Of a stretch of 64,000 nt of DNA, positions 9,214-17,524 are shown piece after piece. The DNA lies in assembly GCA_944323075.1 (NCBI GenBank), contig CALURC010000014.1:1-64000 (forward strand), given 5' to 3'. Numbering within the stretch: position 1 is the first letter of the stretch; each line of letters opens with the position of its first letter. This DNA is from an uncultured Alistipes sp. Its GTDB lineage: Bacteria; Bacteroidota; Bacteroidia; Bacteroidales; Rikenellaceae. Under the pieces are notes generated by a model. That model made no database searches, was not told where the DNA came from, and worked only from the letters and a program-made list of their open reading frames with translations. A program made the position numbers and the translations under genes.

Positions 9214-11322
9214 ATGTTACGATCATTCTTTTTAAGTTCCGGATTGATTGGAGGCCGTAATCGCCGATTGATCATACAAAAAAAATATGCACAGACCAAT
9301 ATTCGGACAGTACGATGTGGACTACGTGCTTTTCGCTTTGACGTTTCACAGACAGCGAGTCTATATCTGAAACTCAAACGCAGGCAACCTCTTCCAGCTG
9401 ATACCTGTGTTCTCGAATTCGATTACATCTGCCCCGATTACATCGTTTTTTTTCGGGTCGTAGTGGGAAACGATTCTATTTATGTCCGCAATGTAAATCC
9501 ATCCAGTAGTTGGACTCCGTTCAGTATTGATCTATCGGGGTGTAAACGGTTTCTACGAGATAATATGACCCGCCTATACAATAACACGATCCAGCTTCAT
9601 GTTGTACCCTTTCCCACCGCTTCCGGAACAATTTTTCGACTTAGGAACATTCGTTTGCGTCCATATACAAAACAGGAAAAAGATAGGTTGACATATAAGA
9701 GACATTGTTTAGAACGCGAGACAGCCTCCACTGATCTGAATAACTACTATTTCAATCAAATTTTCCCTTGTACGATTCATTCTGTGGAGGTCATGGAAAA
9801 AGAGATTCGTATCGAAGGAACAACAAGATCCATCGGAACAGATCTATATCTATGTGAAATTCCCATGTTCTCGAATATTGCCTGCGACAATCTAAGGATG
9901 GTACAAAAAATTAAAGTGCTAAACGGAGCTTTTTCTGTTGTTGTCGATCGTTTGACCAACAAATATGGGAAAACCTATGATCGTCTCTATTCCCGTTGGT
10001 TTCTGGTATGTAAATCTCCTTCAGGTTATACGATCTGTTCACACGGTAGATATGCGGATAGTCAGGTTTCCGCCCATCGTTTCCTATTGCCGGAAGCCCG
10101 AACAAAAAAGGGAATCGGGTCGTTCCACGAAACTCCCTTCGAATCAGATCTCGATGAATTGGATATTTCCTACATGACAATCAATATTTATCTCAATGAC
10201 TACATCCGTTTGAAGCCAGAACCAGGAACAATTCCATTCGATTACAATGGTATAACTTATTACACTGTAAATAAGGAGATCGAAAAATATGACCATCTGA
10301 TGCTTGCTGCGTCCAAACGAAATATTCGAGTAGCCGTGATTTTGCTTATCAGGACTGAACAACAAAGTCCGAATAAGCAGGTGGGACTTATGTTAGAGTA
10401 TCCAGAAATGAATCCAGCTGGAGCTTACTCAATGCCTAATATGACTACCAACGATTCATTGCATTTATATGCGGCTGCAGTCGATTTTCTGGCATCCCGG
10501 TACAATCGTCCAGATGAAAAATATGGACGTATTCATTATTGGATTGCGCATAACGAAGTCGATTCAGGACAGGCTTGGACAAATGCAGGGAATAAAAAAC
10601 TACCTGAATTTCTCGAGCTCTATATGAAGTCTATGCGTTTGATTTACTATACGGCAAGGAAATACGATGCCGATGCACAAGTGCTGGTTTCGTTAACGCA
10701 TTATTGGAAAAGCCGCCATGGTGAACCCAACTGTTACGAACCAGCTATGCTGATGGAATTACTATTGCACTATTGTCGGATCGAAGGAGATTTTCATTGG
10801 GGAATAGCTCATCATCCTTATGCCGAAAATTTGCATGATCCAAAATCATGGTTGGATGCTCATGCTGTTTTCAATATGAATACCCAATACATTACTTTTA
10901 AAAATCTGGAAGTATTGGACGCTTGGATAAATCGTCCGGAAATGTTGTATAAAGGGGAAAAACGGACTTTATTACTATCTGAGCAGAACCCCAACTCTGT
11001 GGATTATTCACAGGAAGCTCTTGATGAACAGGCAGCATGTTTAGCTTATGCAATGAAAAAAGTACAGGCTCTTCCGGGCATAGATGCATACATTGCCCAT
11101 AGTTGGCACGATGAACATTTTGAAGGTGGATTGAAGACAGGATTAAGAAAGTACCCTGATGATCCGAATGACCCCTATGGTAAAAAAAGATCATGGTTCG
11201 TATTCCGGGATGCTGGTACAATACAAGAAGAGAAAACTTTCGAATTTGCGAAAGCCATAATCGGAATCGAAAACTGGAACGAAATATTTCAAAAAGTAGA
11301 AACTGCGACAATAGACAGATAG
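9214..11322 (+). CDS. DUF5722-like protein with glycoside-hydrolase-like TIM-barrel portion
   Basis: About 702 residues. The first 140 look like a beta-sandwich carbohydrate-binding region; a second beta region follows to about 290. The C-terminal 400 residues read like a glycosidase-fold barrel: I-H-Y-W-I-A-H-N-E-V-D (acid/base-type N-E), H-H-P-Y-A-E-N near 530, and L-L-L-S-E-Q-N-P-N as a candidate nucleophile strand, then A-H-S-W-H-D. This pattern agrees with the DUF5722 family as I remember it; I cannot confirm it without a search. There is no signal peptide, so it may act in the cytoplasm, which is odd for a hydrolase. ATG 9214 is preferred to TTG 9202. It sits between the GT2 gene and the LanC-like gene, suggesting a joint role in sugar decoration. 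Confidence 0.55.
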   Translation: MLRSFFLSSGLIGGRNRRLIIQKKYAQTNIRTVRCGLRAFRFDVSQTASLYLKLKRRQPLPADTCVLEFDYICPDYIVFFRVVVGNDSIYVRNVNPSSSWTPFSIDLSGCKRFLRDNMTRLYNNTIQLHVVPFPTASGTIFRLRNIRLRPYTKQEKDRLTYKRHCLERETASTDLNNYYFNQIFPCTIHSVEVMEKEIRIEGTTRSIGTDLYLCEIPMFSNIACDNLRMVQKIKVLNGAFSVVVDRLTNKYGKTYDRLYSRWFLVCKSPSGYTICSHGRYADSQVSAHRFLLPEARTKKGIGSFHETPFESDLDELDISYMTINIYLNDYIRLKPEPGTIPFDYNGITYYTVNKEIEKYDHLMLAASKRNIRVAVILLIRTEQQSPNKQVGLMLEYPEMNPAGAYSMPNMTTNDSLHLYAAAVDFLASRYNRPDEKYGRIHYWIAHNEVDSGQAWTNAGNKKLPEFLELYMKSMRLIYYTARKYDADAQVLVSLTHYWKSRHGEPNCYEPAMLMELLLHYCRIEGDFHWGIAHHPYAENLHDPKSWLDAHAVFNMNTQYITFKNLEVLDAWINRPEMLYKGEKRTLLLSEQNPNSVDYSQEALDEQAACLAYAMKKVQALPGIDAYIAHSWHDEHFEGGLKTGLRKYPDDPNDPYGKKRSWFVFRDAGTIQEEKTFEFAKAIIGIENWNEIFQKVETATIDR

Positions 11323-11342
11323 CTAAACCTAACACTAAACTT

Positions 11343-11702
11343 ATGAACTACAATTTAACTCAGAGGGAAGAAGAGATTATGGAGATAGTCTGACAAAATG
11401 ATTCTATGTTCATCGACGAAATCGGCGATATACTAAAACCTCTCAAGTTCTATTACAATACTATTTCGACAATAATAAGGAATTTAAAAAAGCGTGTATT
11501 TCTTGAAGTATTTGATAAAACTTTTCGCTACGGTCCGGCCATTACCAGACAGAAATATGGCAATATGTTTATAAATGAACTTCTCGTCAAATATTTTGGT
11601 GGATTGTATCGGTAAAGCCTCATCTAATATAAGAATAACTTAGTTACCTCGCAAGATATTGTAGAAATGCTCAAACGAACACAAAATAATAAAAATAAAT
11701 AA
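11343..11702 (+). pseudogene. Decayed BlaI/MecI-type transcriptional regulator with three in-frame stops
   Basis: In a single frame the sequence reads M-N-Y-N-L-T-Q-R-E-E-E-I-M-E-I-V, then TGA at 11391, then Q-N-D-S-M-F-I-D-E-I-G-D-I-L ... F-Y-Y-N-T-I-S-T-I-I-R-N-L, the winged-helix core of BlaI repressors (usual Y-N-T-V-S-T-I-x-R). The TGA replaces the conserved Trp of E-I-x-x-x-L-W, a single-base change from TGG. The frame continues to K-Y-F-G-G-L-Y-R, then TAA at 11613 and TAA at 11625, and still resembles the BlaI C-terminus afterwards (L-V-T-S-Q-D-I-V-E-M-L-K). No frameshift is needed, so the gene was inactivated by point mutations. No BlaR1-type partner lies next to it. Confidence 0.8.
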
Positions 11703-11706
11703 TACT

Positions 11707-12870
11707 ATGATATGGTCCCCAGTTTTGGTAGGTCCAGTCAAAGACGTAGCCAGCCAAAAAATTCGAGAAATTGCTGATATCATCCGAAATAAAGATCATC
11801 ATACAAATAGACATGGCTTGATGACCGGAAATGCGGGAGAAGCGCTTTTTTTGTACTATTATTGCTTCTGGACAGGAAATGATGAATTTTACGACATTGC
11901 ATCAGAATGTTTTATGGATGGAGTAGAGCACAATATAGTTTCCTTAACCTCTTCGACCTCTCCATTAAATTTACATGCTTCATTTTACGATGGGATCAGC
12001 GGTGTCGGATGGGAAATTGCTCATTTGTTGACTCACCAGATTATAGAAGGTGAGATTTCCGATACGATGGGAACTGTTGAACCCTGGTTGTATCGAAGAA
12101 TGATTTATGATACACAACAAAACCGACTGGATTTGCTTCAGGGCGCAGCAGGTATCGGATTGTACGCCGTTCGTCGTGACAATCGTCTCACCAAAGAATA
12201 TTTGCGGAGGTTTGTAAAAGAGTTGTCTTGTGCTGTTTTTGAGAAACAGGACTATGATTCGGGAACGGATTATTCTATCGCCAAGGGGATAGGAGCAATG
12301 ATTCTGTTACTCATAAAAATCGGTGTAAAATACCCCGATATGCCAGAAGTGCAAGTTTTATTAGATTATTTTGGGAAACGTCTGGCAGCCCGTATTCAAG
12401 ATTTGCTTTGTACCAAAGTATTATTGGATAATAAAGAATTAGGCTGGAGAGATGGAGTGTTAGGTACATTATGGGTTGCTCTTTGTTGCCGTGCGGTCAA
12501 TCCTACACTTTGTGAAGATTTAATCGAACGGGTAATCCTTGAATATCATAAACAAATTACTGATTCCATACCGTTCGATTCAGGAATGGCCGGAGGCCTA
12601 ATTAGTGCAGCCCACATTATGAACCGGATATATCACCTTACAGGTAATCGTACATGTAGGGAATTCGCTCGAATACTCTATGAAAAAGAGATAGAGGCTG
12701 CAACATTTATAGATCCTTCCTCGGGATATAATGTGTGGCTAACCGAATCCGACGGATTTTATGGTATACACACAGGTCTTCTAAACGGTCTGGCGGGAAT
12801 AGGTTTAGCTCTAATGGCTGCTGTTTCAGATAATGAGCCTGTTTGGGATGAATGCTTAATGTTGAGTTAA
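11707..12870 (+). CDS. LanC-like cyclase homologue lacking zinc ligands
   Basis: This 387-residue protein has the alpha/alpha-barrel repeats of LanC (G-N-A-G-E-A-L-F, G-I-S-G-V-G-W-E, Q-G-A-A-G-I-G-L-Y, N-G-L-A-G-I-G-L-A-L) and the Bacteroidota ending E-P-V-W-D-E-C-L. LanC enzymes form thioether rings using one zinc held by Cys, Cys and His. Here the usual W-C-Y-G is W-R-D-G (Arg248), the usual C-H-G is D-S-G (Asp291-Ser292), and the active-site A-H-G is A-K-G (Lys193). The frame is open over its full length, so it is not simply dead. It may be a scaffold, leader binder or non-zinc variant. It starts 4 bases after the BlaI remnant and ends 1 base before the TolC-type gene. Confidence 0.85.
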   Translation: MIWSPVLVGPVKDVASQKIREIADIIRNKDHHTNRHGLMTGNAGEALFLYYYCFWTGNDEFYDIASECFMDGVEHNIVSLTSSTSPLNLHASFYDGISGVGWEIAHLLTHQIIEGEISDTMGTVEPWLYRRMIYDTQQNRLDLLQGAAGIGLYAVRRDNRLTKEYLRRFVKELSCAVFEKQDYDSGTDYSIAKGIGAMILLLIKIGVKYPDMPEVQVLLDYFGKRLAARIQDLLCTKVLLDNKELGWRDGVLGTLWVALCCRAVNPTLCEDLIERVILEYHKQITDSIPFDSGMAGGLISAAHIMNRIYHLTGNRTCREFARILYEKEIEAATFIDPSSGYNVWLTESDGFYGIHTGLLNGLAGIGLALMAAVSDNEPVWDECLMLS

Positions 12871-12871
12871 C

Positions 12872-14221
12872 ATGTGGAAACTATTTTTTAAATTGGTTCG
12901 TCGGGGTGTCTGTCTTCTTCTGTTCTTGTCGGCTGAATTATCGGCACAAGAGAAATGGACACTCGAACAATGTATCGGTTATGCGTTGGAACACAACGTA
13001 GATATTAAACAAGCGGAGCTCTCGAGTCAAATCAAAGATATCAGTGTAAACACTGCTAGAAACAGTATATTGCCCAGCGTGACATCGAGTCTGGGACATA
13101 CGAACTATTTCGGACGAGGCCCCTCTCGTGATGGGACCTATACAGATAACAGTCAAATGTCGTCCAATTTAAGTTTATCGGCAGCATTGACTCTGTTTTC
13201 CGGATTTCGGATCAAGCACGACATAAAAAGTAAAACGTTCGATTTTCAGGCATCGCTCAAAGACCTAGAATCGACTCGGGATAATGTATCATTAAACATT
13301 ACCTCTCTTTTTCTGCAAGTACTACTATGTAGAGAACTAGTGCAGATAGCAGAAAATCAAGTAAATCTCAGCCGAGAGCTGGTCGATCGTAACGAGCTGT
13401 TGGTCAAAACGGGTAAAAGTCTGCGATCTCAACTTTTGGAAAGTAAATCCTTGTTGGCAAAAGACCGCTTAACACTGATTCAACGCGAAAATGAACTGAA
13501 ATCAGCTCTGTTAAACCTTAGTCAAGCTATAAATTGGAAAGATACCACTCGTTTTGACGTGTTCGATCCAGAACTAGACTCTTTATCCATATATTCCCCC
13601 ATATCGAATCAAGATGTGACACGAGTTTACGAATATGCCTTAAAAAACCGTCCAAATATCGAAGCGGAAAAACTTCGGCTACAAAGTAGTATGTATAATC
13701 TCTCTGTCGCCAAGTCTGCACGTTATCCTCAAATTTCATTGAGTGGAGGATATAGCAATAGTTATTATTATTCGTTTGTTACGGGTTATAATAATGTGGA
13801 TTTTGTCACTCAGTTGAAAAACAACGGTAATGAATACATTGGAATAAATATCAGTATTCCGATCTTCAATCGCCTGTCCACCCGGAATCAAATTCGCACA
13901 GCACAAACCAGTTTGCGGATGCAAGAATTGGTTTTGGATAATATCCGTAATTCGTTACGCAAAGAGATTGAACAGGCTTGCCAAAATGCTGATGCTGCAC
14001 TTCAGAAATACCTGACAGCTATCGAATCATGGAATGCAGCCACTGAAACGTTCCGATATACGGCAGAACTATCTAAAACCGGACGAGCAACTGTTTACGA
14101 CTACAATAACGCAAAGACTGATATGGAACGCTCCGAATCGGAGATGGTTCAGTCGAAATACGAACTCATATTCAGTCGGAAGATTCTGGATTTTTATGCC
14201 GGTATTCCACTGGTGAAATAG
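12872..14221 (+). CDS. TolC-family outer-membrane channel
   Basis: This 449-residue protein has a signal peptide (L-L-L-F-L-S-A-E-L-S-A near residue 25) and the TolC start W-T-L-E-Q-C-I-G-Y-A-L-E-H-N-V-D-I-K-Q-A. Two internally similar halves follow, each with a long helical stretch; the second half repeats the motif N-R-P-N-I-E-A. L-F-S-G-F-R-I and I-P-I-F-N-R are the usual strand borders. It completes a tripartite secretion path with the C39 exporter and the HlyD adaptor upstream and lies 1 base after the LanC-like gene. Its N-terminal region matches channels that work with RiPP or bacteriocin exporters, but the cargo is inferred only from context. Confidence 0.87.
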   Translation: MWKLFFKLVRRGVCLLLFLSAELSAQEKWTLEQCIGYALEHNVDIKQAELSSQIKDISVNTARNSILPSVTSSLGHTNYFGRGPSRDGTYTDNSQMSSNLSLSAALTLFSGFRIKHDIKSKTFDFQASLKDLESTRDNVSLNITSLFLQVLLCRELVQIAENQVNLSRELVDRNELLVKTGKSLRSQLLESKSLLAKDRLTLIQRENELKSALLNLSQAINWKDTTRFDVFDPELDSLSIYSPISNQDVTRVYEYALKNRPNIEAEKLRLQSSMYNLSVAKSARYPQISLSGGYSNSYYYSFVTGYNNVDFVTQLKNNGNEYIGINISIPIFNRLSTRNQIRTAQTSLRMQELVLDNIRNSLRKEIEQACQNADAALQKYLTAIESWNAATETFRYTAELSKTGRATVYDYNNAKTDMERSESEMVQSKYELIFSRKILDFYAGIPLVK

Positions 14222-14237
14222 AAAAATATTGGATGAT

Positions 14238-14856
14238 ATGGTTACTCGAACTGACATTATTAACTATCTGATTCGGAAACGGGGATACCATTCATATCTC
14301 GAGATCGGTTTAGATGACCCAGAACAGAATTTTACTAAAATACAATGTGAACATAAGGAGTCGGTCGATCCTTATGAACTTTCTAGTCGTTATTGCACAG
14401 CATGGACAGAAAAGGATCTAAATCAATTTTTACAATATTTGACATATAGAATGACATCTGATGAATTTTTTACTCATTATCCGAATAAAAAAGTACGATA
14501 TTATCTTCATTGATGGTTTGCATCTAGAAGAACAAGCAGATCGGGATATCCGAAATGCACTGATGCATCTGAATGAAGGTGGAGTCGTTGTAGTTCACGA
14601 TTGTCTACCTGATTCAGAAGCTTCTCAAAGTGAAGAACATCCCGAAGGATCATGGGTGGGTACTGTATGGAAATCGGTTATTAAATATACACAGTATACA
14701 CATTGTGATATCAAGGTAATTGAAACCGACTGGGGGGTAGGTGTTATAGAATATACGGATAATTTCGATTTTCAGATTCCGGAGAAGTTAAATCTTAATT
14801 ATGAGGAATTCTATAAAAAAGGTATGGATATTTACGGATTTATTCCGATAATTTGA
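14238..14856 (+). pseudogene. Class I SAM-dependent methyltransferase, split by a +1 A frameshift
   Basis: The first part (from ATG 14238) reads T-D-I-I-N-Y-L-I ... Y-L-E-I-G-L-D-D-P, a SAM-binding motif I of a small methyltransferase family, then V-D-P and M-T-S-D-E-F-F. After the A-run 14487-14492 the frame ends at a stop at 14511. One A fewer restores K-Y-D-I-I-F-I-D-G-L-H, E-E-Q-A-D-R-D-I-R-N-A and G-G-V-V-V-V-H-D-C-L-P, the conserved second half, ending at 14856. The joined product would be about 206 residues, the usual length. Gene loss, phase variation or a homopolymer error are all possible. Target unknown; its position suggests modification of the RiPP product or its sugar. Confidence 0.8.
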
Positions 14857-14885
14857 GAATGGTATTTTCATAGGCTTAACCAAGA

Positions 14886-15689
14886 TCACTTTATAGATGC
14901 TCTGAATTGATTATAACCATTTATTATTTCTTTATATCGCAGTTCTATTTCTTCTTTTATTGAAAGCATCCCTGGATTATAATCCCAAAACTCTTCCACC
15001 GCTCGAGTGCGAAGAGAATCCGAAGTCCCTTTGCTGATTTTTTTAAGCCATTCTTCAAAACTTTTGGTAAAATAGTGGTTAAGTTGAACTATGTCATTCG
15101 TAAAACGACTAAAAGCACGAGGTACATATATATATTTCTCATTGACTGCATAATATTCTTCATCATAACGAGGATAGTGTGAACTATCTACTGTATTTAC
15201 ATAATCTGGACGAACAATACTTTTTACATGTTGATTTGCTGGAAAATCGTAGGGCAGCGGTTCTGTATAATTCTGCATGACCGTTCCTTCCGGTTTTTCA
15301 ATATGGCCGTTGGCCGTATAGATTACCCAATTCATACAGACTCCCGCATATTCGTCGTAATCGGCTAAAAAAACGTGAATATCATGATGCTTTTTCAGAA
15401 TAATAAATTCATCAAGATCAATATAAGCAATCCATTTCGTTCGTCCATGCATGTTATATAAACAATGCGTATATGCTTTCAACTGTGGAGAGTTTGTTAT
15501 AGGACAGTCTATAACCTCTACGACTCCTTTCCGGACATACGCTTCGAGAGTCTGTTTGGCTGGGATCACGCTGTTGTTATCATAGAGGATGAAATGCTCG
15601 ATACCGATACTTAGATGATGCTCCACCCATTCGATTAAATAAGGTGTTTCATCCTTCAGGATGGCGCAGATAACAATATTGTATTTCAT
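14886..15689 (-). CDS. Glycosyltransferase family 92 protein
   Basis: The 267-residue reading begins M-K-Y-N-I-V-I-C-A-I-L-K-D-E (start at 15689; an upstream ATG at 15746 would add 19 residues unlike the family). It has the GT92 pattern: L-K-D-E-x-x-Y-L-x-E-W-V-E-H-H near the start, F-I-L-Y-D-N-N-S, and the metal-binding W-I-A-Y-I-D-L-D-E-F-I near 105. H-Y-F-T-K-S-F-E-E-W-L-K-K near the end is also typical. These enzymes add sugars such as galactose to glycans. It faces the RiPP genes, 29 bases from the broken methyltransferase. Whether it belongs to that cluster is uncertain, but similar GT92-methyltransferase neighbours suggest it does. Confidence 0.8.
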   Translation of the reverse strand: MKYNIVICAILKDETPYLIEWVEHHLSIGIEHFILYDNNSVIPAKQTLEAYVRKGVVEVIDCPITNSPQLKAYTHCLYNMHGRTKWIAYIDLDEFIILKKHHDIHVFLADYDEYAGVCMNWVIYTANGHIEKPEGTVMQNYTEPLPYDFPANQHVKSIVRPDYVNTVDSSHYPRYDEEYYAVNEKYIYVPRAFSRFTNDIVQLNHYFTKSFEEWLKKISKGTSDSLRTRAVEEFWDYNPGMLSIKEEIELRYKEIINGYNQFRASIK

Positions 15690-16348
15690 AATACATTGGG
15701 ATTTTATACAGCACTTTAAATATAAATATAAATAATTATAACACAAAGAAAGATCTTATTAATACTAATGACAGCAAAAAATTTATACGTCATTAATATT
15801 TTATTCCGTTCCTTGTTTGCGTTATTCAACCTTGAAATACTCCGACAATTTGAAAATGGATTTATTGCGTAAAAAGCATTTTCCTTGAGTGTAAACCGAA
15901 AAAGGTAAGCGTATTTTTTGATTTTTGAAGAAAACAGGATAAAACAAGAAGTATTATCCCTGCTGACTGTTTTCTTATAGGCTGTTGCTATTTGTTTTTA
16001 ACTCTGATCGTCCTCGTTTTTTCAATAAACATATTGTTAAATAGCTGCATTTTATGTGTTTATGAGACATGTTAATTGTAAGATGTCTTGCTTCCAGATC
16101 CCCAAAAAATAAGGGCGGAAAGACACGTGGCATTAGTGAACATTTACGTAAACACTGGTGTGTATTGCGTACAGACAGCTTTGTATTGATCCTTTCAAAG
16201 ACTTGGCATACATGGAAATCTGACATATTTTTTATAACTTGCTAATGCCATGTCATAAGTTACGATGAATGCAACTGTTCGATATGAAGTGGCTTTTAGA
16301 ATTCGATACACTTGATTATTGTTAATTATAACCTAAATTAAATACATT
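15690..16348. other. Gene-free stretch between GT92 and the Gfo/Idh/MocA cassette
   Basis: About 660 AT-rich bases. No convincing gene was found on either strand; the longest open frame (83 codons, minus strand, 15975-16226) has no recognisable motif. A weak inverted repeat with several mismatches links 16125-16140 and 16239-16254. The last 30 bases presumably hold the promoter of the downstream cassette. Confidence 0.5.
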
Positions 16349-17509
16349 ATGAACCGAAAACTTAGAATGGGGATGGTAGGCGGAGGAAATAACGCTTTCA
16401 TCGGAGCCGTACATCGTGCGGCTGCTCTTATGGACAACCATATAGAGTTGGTGTGTGGCTGTTTCAGCTCCCACCCCGACATTTCACTAGCTTCAGGAAA
16501 GGAATATTTTCTGCCGGAAGATCGTATCTATTTTTCATATTCAGAAATGATCGAAAAAGAGGCCGCTCTTCCGGAAGGCGAACGGATGGATTTCATATCG
16601 ATTGTTACCCCTAACGTCTCTCACTTCGAACCTGCTATGATGGCTCTGGATAAAGGGTTCGATGTAGTCATCGAGAAGCCCATGACCTTTACTCTCGATG
16701 AGGCGAAAAAACTAAAAGAGAAGGTTGACCAAACAGGACTTACTCTTGCCTTGACCCATACCTATTCGGGGTATCCGGCGGTCAAAGAGGCTAAGGAACG
16801 CATCGCAAAAGGAGAATTCGGAACGATTCGTAAGATATATACGGAGTATCCTCAGGGGTGGCTTTCGTCACGTGTTGAGCTTAATCCGGGTAGTAACGCC
16901 GGGTGGAGGACCGATCCCAAGCGTTCGGGTAAAGCCGGTTGTATGGGTGATATCGGAACTCACGCCCTGCATTTGGCTGAATATATATCGGGACTCAAAT
17001 GTACCGAAATGTGTGCCGATATGGCGACATTCGTTCCGGGACGTGCACTCGATGACGACGGAGCCGCACTGTTGCGATTCGACAACGGTGCACGAGGCGT
17101 ACTCATAGCCTCACAGGTGGCTGCAGGCGACGAAAACTCCCTTAAGATACGTATCTATGGCGAAAAAGGCGGCATAGAGTGGCGTCAGGAGGAACCCAAT
17201 ACTTTGCTCGTAAAATGGACAGATCGTCCTATGGAAGTAGTACGGGTCGGAAATGCGTATATGGGTGCTGCGGCAAAAGCCAATACACGTACCCCGGGAG
17301 GACACCCCGAAGGGTATATCGAAGCATTTGCCAACATCTATCTCAACTTTGCCAAAACGGTTATGGCCAAACGTGACGGACGCCAACCTGAAGCCTCATG
17401 GCTCGACTTCCCCGATGTGAATGATGGAGTCAGAGGCATGCAGTTCATCGAGACCATTGTGACATCGGGTTACGAAGAGGAGAAAAAATGGATAAAATGG
17501 ATCAAATAA
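16349..17509 (+). CDS. Gfo/Idh/MocA-family oxidoreductase (cytoplasmic)
   Basis: This 386-residue NAD(P)-dependent sugar dehydrogenase has the Rossmann start G-M-V-G-G-G-N-N-A-F-I-G, the family signature V-I-E-K-P-M-T near 110 and a beta-sheet substrate domain with D-I-G-T-H-A-L-H-L-A-E-Y near 205. The family oxidises or reduces sugar or cyclitol hydroxyls. It has no signal peptide. It is followed after 15 bases by a TIM-barrel isomerase and then by a secreted relative, a three-gene set often seen in Bacteroidota for breakdown of unusual sugars. The precise substrate cannot be read. Confidence 0.88.
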   Translation: MNRKLRMGMVGGGNNAFIGAVHRAAALMDNHIELVCGCFSSHPDISLASGKEYFLPEDRIYFSYSEMIEKEAALPEGERMDFISIVTPNVSHFEPAMMALDKGFDVVIEKPMTFTLDEAKKLKEKVDQTGLTLALTHTYSGYPAVKEAKERIAKGEFGTIRKIYTEYPQGWLSSRVELNPGSNAGWRTDPKRSGKAGCMGDIGTHALHLAEYISGLKCTEMCADMATFVPGRALDDDGAALLRFDNGARGVLIASQVAAGDENSLKIRIYGEKGGIEWRQEEPNTLLVKWTDRPMEVVRVGNAYMGAAAKANTRTPGGHPEGYIEAFANIYLNFAKTVMAKRDGRQPEASWLDFPDVNDGVRGMQFIETIVTSGYEEEKKWIKWIK

Positions 17510-17524
17510 AAAACAACGATTATT

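Noticed and set aside
11391-11393. TGA read as Trp in the BlaI-type gene
   Set aside because: Two TAA stops follow in the same frame, so recoding of TGA alone would not rescue the protein.
15975-16226. 83-codon minus-strand open frame
   Set aside because: No motif, no recognisable family and no promoter; it looks like a chance frame in AT-rich DNA.
16125-16254. Inverted repeat around ATTAG/CTAAT as a possible MITE
   Set aside because: Several mismatches in 16 bases and no target duplication; too weak.
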